11,794 bases of DNA from Patescibacteria group bacterium (GCA_018813375.1 JAHJBU010000101.1:1-11794), one strand, 5' to 3'; positions 1 through 5,864 are shown, numbered from the stretch's first letter. The notes: generated from the sequence alone by a model not told the origin. Translations and numbers: made by a program.

Positions 1-319
1 CCCAGCCTAACGCTTGCTCACTATCACCTTTAACAGCTGAGGTTAAATGCATAATACAAATACTTCTATCTAATAAAGCGAGGGAGAGTTTTAATAAGTT
101 TTTTCTCTCAAAAGGATGCTCAATTAATAAACAGATTTTATACCAATCTTTTTCTAACAAACTTTGTTTTTCTGATAAATCTTCCCAGGAGAGGAGAGTA
201 ATATTAATTTTATTCAAATTTTGAATATTTTTAACAACTAATTTAGCTAGTTGTGTAGGATCGGCAACTAGAAGTATCTTAAGTTTTCCGTCTAGAGTTT
301 GAGTAAATAGAGCAGGCAT
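1..319 (-). CDS. Truncated protein of unknown function, N-terminal 106 residues
   Basis: The frame opens with ATG at 317-319 and runs without a stop to the window's left edge, so the C-terminus is missing. The visible part begins MPALFTQTLDGKLKILLVAD and alternates hydrophobic strands (KILLVAD, INITLLSW, KICLLIEH, SICIMHL) with helical stretches, like the first half of an alpha/beta Rossmann-type or nucleotide-sugar-modifying fold. No glycine-rich nucleotide loop is visible, so I do not name a family. It starts 8 nt after the rnhA stop. An AAGGT at 322-326 lies very close to the ATG and could be a weak ribosome binding site. The tight spacing suggests it belongs to the same operon as rnhA and jag. 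An NAD-dependent epimerase-like protein is one possibility, but this is weakly supported. Confidence 0.6.
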   Translation of the reverse strand, partial: MPALFTQTLDGKLKILLVADPTQLAKLVVKNIQNLNKINITLLSWEDLSEKQSLLEKDWYKICLLIEHPFERKNLLKLSLALLDRSICIMHLTSAVKGDSEQALGW

Positions 320-327
320 TGACCTTA

Positions 328-744
328 TTATATTGCATCTAAGGCTTGATTAACTAACCCATCGGCTTCTTGATTGTTTTCTCGCCTTATATGAGATATT
401 TTATATTCGCACTCAAGAGAGGATAGTGTTTCCCAGGCGGTTTCAGCAAGCTTTTTTAAGCGAGGCTCTTTAATTTTCCAGTTTTTATTTACTTGTTCCA
501 CTACTAGCTTAGAATCTAAAAACCACTCAACCGCTTTGATCGTAGTGGTTTTTGTATGCTCTCTCAGCCATTCTAATGATGCTAAAAACGCTTTATACTC
601 TGCCTCGTTATTAGTAGCTCGTCCGATAAACAAAGACTGTTGAAAAACCTGCATTCGTTGTTCATTGACTACATGCACCCCAATTCCCGCAGGCCCAGGA
701 TTGCCACGTGCTCCACCATCTGTAAAAATTTTAAGCCGGCTCAT
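328..744 (-). CDS. rnhA: Ribonuclease HI (short form without the basic protrusion)
   Basis: This enzyme cleaves the RNA strand of RNA-DNA hybrids in the cytoplasm, such as R-loops and primer remnants. The 138-residue protein shows the family signature FTDGGARGNPGPAG near the N-terminus, with D9 as the first metal ligand. TNNEAEY carries the catalytic glutamate E49, LDSKLV carries D77, and EADGLVNQA carries D128. H118 in HIRREN sits where the mobile catalytic histidine is expected. At 138 residues it is slightly shorter than E. coli RNase HI (155) and appears to lack the basic handle, as in the YpdQ/archaeal-like short forms. The start codon lies inside the end of jag, a 14-nt overlap that suggests translational coupling. 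All active-site residues are present, so I expect a functional enzyme. Placement next to the origin cluster is not typical of the classical layout. Confidence 0.93.
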   Translation of the reverse strand: MSRLKIFTDGGARGNPGPAGIGVHVVNEQRMQVFQQSLFIGRATNNEAEYKAFLASLEWLREHTKTTTIKAVEWFLDSKLVVEQVNKNWKIKEPRLKKLAETAWETLSSLECEYKISHIRRENNQEADGLVNQALDAI

Positions 745-1249
745 CTTGATTTTTCAAACGAATAGTTAAATATCTACCCCTACCTTCGCCGACTGATTCA
801 CTTACTAAATCACCTAGCTCCTCTTGGCTTGAAAGTATGGTGTGAACTAAAAAACGATCGCTGGATGGGAGATAGGAAAAGGTATATATTTCACCCGTCT
901 CTAGCACCCGACGAGCAATGCCGACTACTCTCTCTCTCAGTTGCTCCTCATACTGCTCAAGGTAATCATTTATGTTTAGCTTAAAAAGCTTATTTTCTAA
1001 TTGACTATAAAACGAAACTCTAATAATGCGTTGAATTGCCCGCAGTGTTTCACCGTGAAAACCAATAAACATGCCGCTTTCCTCCTCGGGTAAGGTTATC
1101 TTAGCATTCATGATTTTATCGGCTTTGTCAGATTTATCGCCTTCTTCTACTTCGCCTGCTTTGTCGAGTTCGTCAACCTCAATAGAAAACTGCTCTTGGG
1201 TTAAGCCCACGTGTTTGCATAATTTTATCAAGTAATCTTCAATCGACAT
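731..1249 (-). CDS. jag: Jag/KhpB-like RNA-binding protein (KH plus R3H domains)
   Basis: Jag (SpoIIIJ-associated, also called KhpB) is a cytoplasmic RNA-binding protein almost always encoded next to yidC. The 172-residue product has a KH domain with the GxxG loop GFHG at residues 63-66, followed by ETLRAIQRI. An R3H domain sits near the C-terminus, with R132 and H136 in SSDRFLVHTIL. The Jag_N domain found in longer Firmicutes homologues is reduced or absent. Instead, residues about 24-47 form an acidic and lysine-rich low-complexity stretch between the N-terminal helix and the KH domain. The ATG is supported by a good AGGAGA Shine-Dalgarno sequence six bases upstream, unlike most neighbours. 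The 3' end overlaps rnhA by 14 nt. The yidC-jag order matches the conserved origin-proximal cluster. The exact role of the protein here is not shown by sequence. Confidence 0.92.
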   Translation of the reverse strand: MSIEDYLIKLCKHVGLTQEQFSIEVDELDKAGEVEEGDKSDKADKIMNAKITLPEEESGMFIGFHGETLRAIQRIIRVSFYSQLENKLFKLNINDYLEQYEEQLRERVVGIARRVLETGEIYTFSYLPSSDRFLVHTILSSQEELGDLVSESVGEGRGRYLTIRLKNQDEPA

Positions 1250-1255
1250 ATTGTA

Positions 1256-1261
1256 TCTCCT
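1256..1261 (-). promoter_or_regulatory. Shine-Dalgarno site of jag
   Basis: The minus strand reads AGGAGA six bases before the jag ATG. It is the clearest Shine-Dalgarno match in the window and fixes the jag start. A second AGGAGATA occurs at 1275-1282, just downstream of yidC, followed by a TATAAT-like hexamer at 1272-1277. A promoter there is possible, but no good -35 is visible. Confidence 0.65.
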
Positions 1262-1288
1262 GGTATCTAATATTATATCTCCTACTAT

Positions 1289-2050
1289 CTATCGGTTTTT
1301 ATAAATAAAAGCTTTTGCTTTTAAAGAATAGCTCTTTAAACCACCCCAACCACTTATTACATACTGTTGCCCAATGCTAAATAAAGTTGTCACTAGCCAA
1401 TAAACGGCCAGCCCTGATGGAAACTTAGCTGCAATAAAAACCGTCATAACTGGCATGATAAAAATCATCTGCTGTTGCATACTAGCAGCCATCCCCGCCG
1501 TGTCTTCTTCTTTCTCATTTTCTTTTTGAACCTTCTTGCTTTTAGATTTATTAGGCACAATATCTCTAATTTCACCCCCCGGAGAAATCATTAAAGAAAG
1601 TAGAAACTGTGACACCCCAGCCAAAACTGGTAGAACATATTTTGTGTCTGGAGAGGTGAGATCTAACCATAAAAAAGCCGGGTTTACAGCTGTTCCATTA
1701 ATCGCATCCTGCCCTAAAAAACCAATTAAAGCCTGATATAAGAAAATCAAAAAACCCAATTGAACTAACTGAGGCAAACAACCTGAGAGGGGATTTACAT
1801 TGTATTTTTTATAAAGCTCCATTTGAGCTTTTTGCATGGCTTGCTTGTCTTTACCATGTTTTTTCTTAAGTTTATCTATCTCTGGTTGTAATTTAGTGAT
1901 TTTTTCACGAGCTTTTAGAGAAGGAAGGGTGAGTGGAACCAAGGCAAACCGAATTATTAAAGTTAAAATAATTATCGCAATGCCTAAATTACCAGTAGTC
2001 TGATATAGAAATAGTAAAAATTCAAAAAAAATATTAGTTAGATTTTGCAT
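1289..2050 (-). CDS. yidC: YidC/Oxa1-type membrane protein insertase
   Basis: YidC inserts and folds membrane proteins, alone or with SecYEG. At 253 residues this is the short Gram-positive-type form, lacking the large periplasmic domain of proteobacterial YidC. The first strong membrane helix (about 21-43) contains R34 in LIIRFALVPLT, the conserved arginine of the hydrophilic groove. A basic coiled-coil hairpin follows (about 47-84). PLSGCLPQLVQLGF (87-100) starts the next membrane helix, and the C-terminal pair includes FPSGLAVYWLVTTLFSIGQQ (210-229). Residues about 157-185 form an extra highly charged loop. No lipobox is visible at the N-terminus, so it is probably not a lipoprotein, unlike Bacillus SpoIIIJ. 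It lies between yidD (19-nt gap) and jag (39-nt gap). The ATG lacks a recognisable Shine-Dalgarno sequence. The family assignment is secure. Confidence 0.95.
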   Translation of the reverse strand: MQNLTNIFFEFLLFLYQTTGNLGIAIIILTLIIRFALVPLTLPSLKAREKITKLQPEIDKLKKKHGKDKQAMQKAQMELYKKYNVNPLSGCLPQLVQLGFLIFLYQALIGFLGQDAINGTAVNPAFLWLDLTSPDTKYVLPVLAGVSQFLLSLMISPGGEIRDIVPNKSKSKKVQKENEKEEDTAGMAASMQQQMIFIMPVMTVFIAAKFPSGLAVYWLVTTLFSIGQQYVISGWGGLKSYSLKAKAFIYKNR

Positions 2051-2069
2051 AGGGTGTTTCGCAATTGTG

Positions 2070-2264
2070 CTACCAACAACTTAATAAACGTCTAAATCCT
2101 TTCCCGAGTCCTCTGATTGTACCATCTTTCAAAACACAGTGAAGCATATATTTACTACATGATGGAGAGTGATGACAGCAAGAGGTATATCCAAAAACCG
2201 ACACTAATAATGTATGTTTAAAATTGGACAAAGAACGATAAAAAAAATAAAGAAATCTAGTCAT
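2070..2264 (-). CDS. yidD: YidD, membrane protein insertion efficiency factor (short)
   Basis: YidD is a small membrane-associated protein thought to help YidC-dependent insertion. The 64-residue product fits the family pattern: an amphipathic aromatic N-terminus (RFLYFFYRSL), then CCHHSPSCSKY in place of the usual C-R-x-x-P-T-C-S-x-Y, then a glycine-containing helix (KDGTIRGLGKGFRRL) and a final cysteine motif LSCW where RCHP is typical. Candidate conserved cysteines are C30, C36 and C63. It is slightly shorter than usual (about 70-85 residues) because it ends right after the last cysteine. The position between rnpA (18-nt gap) and yidC is the classical one and supports the call. No good Shine-Dalgarno sequence precedes the ATG. 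Confidence 0.88.
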   Translation of the reverse strand: MTRFLYFFYRSLSNFKHTLLVSVFGYTSCCHHSPSCSKYMLHCVLKDGTIRGLGKGFRRLLSCW

Positions 2265-2282
2265 TTTTATTCAATCGTAATA

Positions 2283-2621
2283 TTAATAATTTTTTACTAA
2301 ATTTTTAAAAATTGATTTAATTTGAATGGTTAATTCTTCAAAGGTTATTTTTAAGCAATCACTCTTCACTACCATAACTAATTCCAGACCGGGATTTTCT
2401 TTTAATAGAGGTAGCGCCACTGCATAAATCTGGCGTTTAATTTTACTTCTAATGACCCGCTTTTTAGCATTTTTTTTAGGTACAACAACCACTAATTTAC
2501 TTTTTTGATCTTGAATAATAAAACAGTAAAAAATTATAAAATGATCAGTAAAATAGCGTTTAGATTTATTAAAAAAATCTTGTTTTTTTCTCAAATTTAA
2601 TCGATGTTCATGAGGAATCAT
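2283..2621 (-). CDS. rnpA: Ribonuclease P protein component
   Basis: RnpA is the basic protein subunit of RNase P. It binds the catalytic RNA and helps recognise precursor tRNA 5' leaders. The 112-residue protein begins MIPHEHRLNLRKKQDFFNKS, close to the usual N-terminal helix ending in F. The central RNR-type motif is at about residues 51-66 (NAKKRVIRSKIKRQIY), with serine where most families have the second asparagine in RNRIKR. The length and strong positive charge fit the family. It follows rpmH after 25 nt, the conserved rpmH-rnpA order, and precedes yidD. There is no Shine-Dalgarno sequence; the nearest purine run is too far upstream. RNase P RNA (rnpB) is not in this window. Confidence 0.93.
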   Translation of the reverse strand: MIPHEHRLNLRKKQDFFNKSKRYFTDHFIIFYCFIIQDQKSKLVVVVPKKNAKKRVIRSKIKRQIYAVALPLLKENPGLELVMVVKSDCLKITFEELTIQIKSIFKNLVKNY

Positions 2622-2646
2622 TTAGAATATTGTAAAAAAGAAAACC

Positions 2647-2784
2647 TCAAACAGCTAGTCTCGTTCTGCCCTTAGTTCTGCGACGCTTGATAGTTTTTTG
2701 CCCAGCCAGCGTTGACATTTTAGCTAAAAAACCGTGCTTGCGCGCTCTTTTTTTCTTTTTTGGTTGATTTGTTCTCTTAGACAT
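2647..2784 (-). CDS. rpmH: 50S ribosomal protein L34 (bL34)
   Basis: This 45-codon gene encodes a very basic protein starting MSKRTNQPKKKKRARKHG and continuing FLAKMSTLAGQK, then a run of arginines and lysines, ending RTRLAV. This is the L34 signature (xKRTxQPxxxKRxRxHGFxxRMxTxxGxxVLxxRRxKGRxxLxx) almost residue for residue. It lies between dnaN (20-nt gap) and rnpA (25-nt gap). The stop codon is TGA at the position where L34 normally ends, so TGA is a terminator in this organism. No Shine-Dalgarno sequence precedes the ATG, but an extended -10 element lies just upstream, so the transcript could be nearly leaderless. Confidence 0.96.
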   Translation of the reverse strand: MSKRTNQPKKKKRARKHGFLAKMSTLAGQKTIKRRRTKGRTRLAV

Positions 2785-2793
2785 AAGTAAAAA

Positions 2794-2802
2794 ATTATAA
2801 CA
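2794..2802 (-). promoter_or_regulatory. Possible extended -10 promoter for rpmH-rnpA
   Basis: The minus strand reads TGTTATAAT, a perfect TGnTATAAT extended -10 element, between the dnaN stop and the rpmH start. The expected transcription start is only a few bases before the rpmH ATG. The -35 region is poor (about TTTAGG), which is tolerated by extended -10 promoters. The site would allow rpmH, rnpA and downstream genes to be expressed separately from dnaN. This is inference from sequence only. Confidence 0.4.
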
Positions 2803-2804
2803 TA

Positions 2805-3914
2805 CTACTCATTAACCCTAAAAGGCATTGCAATATATTGATACTCTTCTTTACCGCTTGGTCTAAACATAGCTGGGGTTAAGCTCTCATTCATATAAAA
2901 GTTAATTTTTTCAGGTTTTAACGCTGAGAGAAAATCCAATAAGTAGCGTGAATTAAAAGCAATTTCGCCGGATTTTCCTCTAATCATTTCTACTCCCATC
3001 ACCCCCTCCTGCTTGCCAAAAGAAGGCGAGATGGCGATAATCTTCATTTCGCCTTTATCTATTTGCAGGCGAATAATATCGGATGATTCTCTGGCAAAAA
3101 TCTGAGCTCGCTTAAGTTGATTCTCAAATTCCTTGCCATCAATCTCAATTTCAGTTAAAAATTCCGCTGGGATAATTTTATTAAATGGTGGATACTCCCC
3201 ATCAATTAATCGTACGTACAGTTTAGTATTTCCAATAGTAATAACTGCTTGCTTTAGTTCTTCAGAGACCTGAAAATCTACCTCTTTGACATCTTGAGCT
3301 GAGACTATTCTAGCTGCCTCAGTTATGGCTTTGGCTGGAATCAGCATTTGCTTATCTTCTTTATTTTTTTCATCAGAAAGTTTTAGAGTGGCCAATCTGA
3401 AACCATCTGTTCCAACCACTAATAATCCATCTTGACTAAACTGGAAAAGAAGAGCTGTTAAGACAGGCCTAGTTAGATCAGTCGAAGCGCTAAAACTAAC
3501 CATTTCTTGAATTTTTTCTAGAGTATTTGTCTCTAGCGAGCTAACTTCCTCCTTAAGTTGAGGGAATTCTGGAAAATCATCTGCTGCTAAGCATGTGATA
3601 GAGGTAGTGTTATTAGCGCTTAAAATAGTTAAGTTATCTCTATCTAAAGATAACTCTAGTTTTCCAGGATCAAGAGCAGCAATGCTGCTATAAAAAATCC
3701 TGCCTGGGATAGCAACACTGGCTGGCTGAATAACTTTCCCCGGAACAATGGTGTTTATGCCAATAAACAAGTCTGTAGCTGTCAAAGAAATAATATTTTC
3801 TTTAGCTTCTAGTAAAATAGTGGAGAGGATGGGCAGCTGAGGCTTACTGGGAATAATCCGATGGAGTTGATTTAGGGCAATAATTAGATTTTCTTGTAAG
3901 AGTTCTAGTTTCAT
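2805..3914 (-). CDS. dnaN: DNA polymerase III beta subunit (sliding clamp)
   Basis: DnaN forms the ring-shaped dimer that tethers DNA polymerase III to DNA. The 369-residue length is normal for the three-domain clamp. Visible family marks are the N-terminal MKLELLQENLIIALNQ, LPILSTILLEA (27-37), ADDFPEFP (about 110-117), TRPVLTALLF, VGTDGFRLA, LIDGEYPPFNKIIP, YLLDFLSALKPE and the C-terminal YIAMPFRV, which forms part of the cleft that binds clamp-interacting peptides. The start follows an AT-rich origin tract with no Shine-Dalgarno sequence. It is the first gene on the left side of the origin and is transcribed away from it. In many bacteria recF and gyrB follow dnaN; here rpmH follows after 20 nt. 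Confidence 0.97.
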   Translation of the reverse strand: MKLELLQENLIIALNQLHRIIPSKPQLPILSTILLEAKENIISLTATDLFIGINTIVPGKVIQPASVAIPGRIFYSSIAALDPGKLELSLDRDNLTILSANNTTSITCLAADDFPEFPQLKEEVSSLETNTLEKIQEMVSFSASTDLTRPVLTALLFQFSQDGLLVVGTDGFRLATLKLSDEKNKEDKQMLIPAKAITEAARIVSAQDVKEVDFQVSEELKQAVITIGNTKLYVRLIDGEYPPFNKIIPAEFLTEIEIDGKEFENQLKRAQIFARESSDIIRLQIDKGEMKIIAISPSFGKQEGVMGVEMIRGKSGEIAFNSRYLLDFLSALKPEKINFYMNESLTPAMFRPSGKEEYQYIAMPFRVNE

Positions 3915-3964
3915 GTGTTTATTATATATAATATAGTTTTAGTAGTAATAGGGGATATGGATAA
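3915..3964 (-). promoter_or_regulatory. Basal origin unwinding element: DnaA box, GC spacer, DnaA-trios, AT tract
   Basis: Reading the minus strand towards dnaN, a DnaA-box-like TTATCCATA (3956-3964, one mismatch to TTATCCACA) is followed by a short GC-rich spacer that ends in the run of C opposite 3951-3954. Six triplets follow in register, CTA TTA CTA CTA AAA CTA (3951-3934), then a pure A/T stretch with TATTATATATAATAA up to the dnaN start. This is the order of the Bacillus subtilis basal unwinding system, in which DnaA loads from boxes onto DnaA-trio repeats (5'-TAG-3' on the bound strand) and opens adjacent AT-rich DNA. The strand orientation relative to dnaA and dnaN also matches. Function here is inferred from pattern only. 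Confidence 0.7.
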
Positions 3965-4012
3965 TTAGAAAAACTCAGTCGTTTTTTCTCAAGCAAATAA
4001 CCTAAAAGTGAT

Positions 4013-4021
4013 TGTGAATAA
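4013..4021 (-). promoter_or_regulatory. DnaA box (TTATTCACA)
   Basis: The minus strand reads TTATTCACA, an exact match to the TTATNCACA consensus and in the same orientation as the box-like site next to the trios. It lies five bases from a perfect palindrome at 4026-4038. Confidence 0.65.
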
Positions 4022-4025
4022 AACC

Positions 4026-4038
4026 GACAATCATTGTC
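4026..4038. repeat. Perfect 13-bp palindrome within oriC
   Basis: The sequence GACAAT C ATTGTC is a perfect inverted repeat with a one-base centre. It sits next to the DnaA box at 4013-4021. It is too short to be a transcription terminator and has no T-run. It may be an operator for an unknown dimeric origin-binding or dnaN-regulating protein. The length alone could arise by chance in AT-rich DNA. Confidence 0.4.
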
Positions 4039-4093
4039 TAAAACCCATGTGAAGAAAATGAGAACAAAATGAAGAGAAGTCTTTTTTATGGAC

Positions 4094-4170
4094 TTATTAA
4101 CAAAACTTTCCAACTTAATCAACAGCTTTTCAACCGACTTATACACAGAGTTTTCCACAATTGTTGATAA
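4094..4170 (+). promoter_or_regulatory. DnaA box cluster downstream of dnaA
   Basis: Five candidate sites lie close together: TTATTAACA (4094-4102), TAATCAACA (4116-4124), TTATACACA (4139-4147, exact TTATNCACA), TTTTCCACA (4151-4159, one mismatch to TTATCCACA) and, on the opposite strand, TTATCAACA (4162-4170, one mismatch). The middle pair, spaced by GAG and followed by ATTG, recurs at 5815-5839 upstream of dnaA with a single difference. The first two have two mismatches each and are weak. The density and the shared pair indicate a DnaA-binding array. Confidence 0.72.
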
Positions 4171-4200
4171 CTTTATCATATTAATGCCTTTGTCATTATT

Positions 4201-4237
4201 TTTTTTAAATCACCTCATTTTTTTAAATTATCTCATT
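4201..4237. repeat. AT-rich direct tandem repeat at the dnaA end of oriC
   Basis: Two copies with an 18-nt period match at 17 of 19 positions: TTTTTTAAATCACCTCATT (4201-4219) and TTTTTTAAATTATCTCATT (4219-4237). The second copy runs into the last dnaA codons and contains its stop. Next to DnaA boxes, AT-rich tandem repeats can act as unwinding elements, as the 13-mers of E. coli do, but the T-runs could also be chance or a weak dnaA 3' end. Confidence 0.45.
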
Positions 4238-5760
4238 CCGATCAAAGACATTCTAATGGCAGATATTTCTTGAGCTAGAGATTCGTCTTTGGCAGTCATT
4301 TCTTGGATTTTATGGTAAGCGTGCATTACTGTTGAATGATCTCTGCCAGAAAACCACCTTCCAATTTCAGCGTATGGCTCTCCCAAATCCTCTTTACAGA
4401 CATACATAGCTATGTGTCTAGCTAGAGTAATTTTCTTTTTTCTACTTTTGCCTTTCACCACCTGCTGCTTGAGGTAATAGTGGTTTGAAACAGTTTTAAT
4501 TACTTGTTGAATTTGAGCTTTAATCTGAGGTCTTTTCTGATCTACCTCAGTTATTAAAATATGTTCAATTAATTCTGGAGTTAATTCTTGACCATTAAGC
4601 TCAATCTCTGACTTTAGGCTATTGAGAATTCCACCAATTTTTCTAGCGCTGTCTACTCTAGATGCAATCATTTTAGCCATTTCAATTTCAATTGGAATCC
4701 CAGCGGCCTTGGATTTTATTAAAAGAATTGCTGTGCGTAGCTCAAAAGACGGCTGCTGAATGTCAATCATTAGTCCTGCTTCTAGGCGAGAGCGCAATCG
4801 TCCCTCAAGGAGTAAGATTTCATGAGGCGGTCTGTCAGATGTTAGTACAATTTGTTTATTGTTTTTGGCTAAAGCGTTAAAGGTATGAAAAAATTCTTCT
4901 TGGACACTATCTTTGCCGGCGATGAACTGAACGTCATCAAGAAGTAGCACGTCAGCAGTGCGATAGCGTTCTTTAAAACGAATGGTACTTTTGGTTTGAA
5001 TTGCGTTCACAATTTGATTGGTAAATTCTTCGCTAGTGGAGTAGATGACTTTGGCTGTGGGTTGATGTAGAAGAATATTGCGTCCAATGGCTTGCATTAA
5101 GTGGGTTTTACCAACCCCTACGCCTCCATAAAGAAAGAGTGGGTTGTAAGCCTCTCCGGGATTTTTTGATACAGCGCTGGCAGCGGCATGAGCCATCTCG
5201 TTGCTTGAAGAAACAGCAAAGGTTTCAAAAGAATAGTCCTGGCGTAGCCCAATATTTTTAGCACGAACAGCAGACTGGTTTTTTTCTACTGATTCTACGC
5301 TGGCTTGAGAAAAAAGATCTTCTGCCCTTGGCGATTGGGCGGAGTTTGACCCAATGGGCGAGTGTGATCTAACAAGTGAGGTTGACCCAATAAGCGAGGC
5401 TGATGGCGAGGAGCTGTTGTTGTTGCCACCACCACGGCTGTCGCTGGTGGTTTGAGACTGCTTCGATTTATTAAGAGCAGGACTACTAATCTGATAACTA
5501 ATCTCAACTGGTTTGCCAATTACACCAGATAAAACTCTTTGTAGATGAGCCCCAAATTTGTTTTTTACATTGGTGGAGTAAAAGCCCGTGGGGCTATTAA
5601 TAACAGCAATGGCTTTTCCTTGAGAGATAGTTACTTTTGTAAGTGGGTTGGGGAGAATCCAAATGTTGTAGACCCCATTAGAAAGCTCAAGCTCAAGCTG
5701 TGCACAGGCGATCTGCCACACTTCTTTAACCTTACTATTTGACCAAGACAGAGACTGCAT
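4228..5760 (-). CDS. dnaA: Chromosomal replication initiator protein DnaA
   Basis: DnaA is the AAA+ protein that binds DnaA boxes and melts the origin. Domain I (about 10-92) has the expected W-rich pattern (VWQIACAQLELELS, YNIWILP). Domain II (about 93-172) is an unusually Ser/Gln/Asn-rich flexible linker. Domain III carries Walker A GGVGVGKT (212-219), Walker B LLLDDVQ (272-278), sensor 1 VLTSDRP (305-311), the arginine finger R325 in LRSRLEAGL, and a sensor 2 region ARKIGGILNSL (372-382). Domain IV ends with the DnaA-box-binding signature GRDHSTVMHA (472-481). The 510-residue length is at the upper end of normal because of the linker. It follows a promoter with internal DnaA boxes, is read towards the origin, and is separated from dnaN by oriC. 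No strong Shine-Dalgarno sequence is visible. Confidence 0.98.
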   Translation of the reverse strand: MQSLSWSNSKVKEVWQIACAQLELELSNGVYNIWILPNPLTKVTISQGKAIAVINSPTGFYSTNVKNKFGAHLQRVLSGVIGKPVEISYQISSPALNKSKQSQTTSDSRGGGNNNSSSPSASLIGSTSLVRSHSPIGSNSAQSPRAEDLFSQASVESVEKNQSAVRAKNIGLRQDYSFETFAVSSSNEMAHAAASAVSKNPGEAYNPLFLYGGVGVGKTHLMQAIGRNILLHQPTAKVIYSTSEEFTNQIVNAIQTKSTIRFKERYRTADVLLLDDVQFIAGKDSVQEEFFHTFNALAKNNKQIVLTSDRPPHEILLLEGRLRSRLEAGLMIDIQQPSFELRTAILLIKSKAAGIPIEIEMAKMIASRVDSARKIGGILNSLKSEIELNGQELTPELIEHILITEVDQKRPQIKAQIQQVIKTVSNHYYLKQQVVKGKSRKKKITLARHIAMYVCKEDLGEPYAEIGRWFSGRDHSTVMHAYHKIQEMTAKDESLAQEISAIRMSLIGMR

Positions 5761-5813
5761 ATCTACTTTTTTCTAACACTTTTTATTATTAGGACAGAGT
5801 GGGAAGTAGTGTA

Positions 5814-5843
5814 TTTATACACAAAGTTTTCCACAATTGACAA
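5814..5843 (-). promoter_or_regulatory. dnaA promoter with internal DnaA boxes
   Basis: On the minus strand TTGTCA (5838-5843, five of six to TTGACA) and TATAAA (5814-5819, five of six to TATAAT) are separated by 18 bases. This gives a 5' leader of roughly 45-50 nt before the dnaA ATG. Two DnaA boxes lie in and beside the spacer, so DnaA binding should compete with RNA polymerase, the known autoregulation of dnaA in other bacteria. The rest of the gap to the VirB4 gene shows no clear terminator. Confidence 0.6.
5815..5835 (+). promoter_or_regulatory. DnaA box pair upstream of dnaA
   Basis: TTATACACA (5815-5823, exact TTATNCACA) and TTTTCCACA (5827-5835, one mismatch) are separated by AAG. 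The block through 5839 is identical to 4139-4163 except for one base, including the spacing and trailing ATTG. Together with the downstream cluster it flanks dnaA with DnaA-binding sites, as in bipartite origins. Confidence 0.72.
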
Positions 5844-5864
5844 GAGCAAAAAAAGACGACGATA

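Larger units (their letters stand above)
3915..4227. other. Probable chromosomal replication origin (oriC)
   Basis: The 313-bp gap between dnaA and dnaN contains no convincing gene. It holds two perfect TTATNCACA DnaA boxes (4139-4147 on plus; 4013-4021 on minus), several near matches, an AT-rich tandem repeat at the dnaA end, a 13-bp palindrome, and a DnaA-trio-like array next to an AT tract at the dnaN end. The dnaA-dnaN gap is where oriC unwinding occurs in Bacillus subtilis and many other bacteria. Small ORFs on both strands cross the area but resemble nothing. Plus-strand G exceeds C clearly to the right (hand count 10141-10260: about 38 G to 11 C) and not to the left (61-180: about 14 to 17), which is compatible with a skew switch here. 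Confidence 0.82.

Noticed and set aside
1300..1330. Possible terminator near the yidC 3' end (AAAGC...GCTTT runs)
   Set aside because: The repeat is inside the yidC coding frame, has an A/T-only stem, and is followed closely by jag in the same direction.
2647..2784. TGA read as glycine (alternative genetic code)
   Set aside because: rpmH ends with TGA exactly where L34 proteins end, and the VirB4 gene also ends with TGA, so standard bacterial code fits.
3922..4179. Minus-strand ORF of 85 codons in the dnaA-dnaN gap
   Set aside because: It covers the DnaA boxes, palindrome and trio array, has no recognisable domain, and the origin signals explain the region better.
4088..4273. Plus-strand ORF of 61 codons crossing the dnaA 3' end
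   Set aside because: It overlaps the DnaA box cluster and coding dnaA on the other strand; the low-complexity Leu/Ile/Phe content reflects AT-rich DNA.
5775..5812. Possible hairpin between AACACT and AGTGT before dnaA
   Set aside because: The arms are only about five bases with a loop of some 27 bases, so no stable structure is expected.
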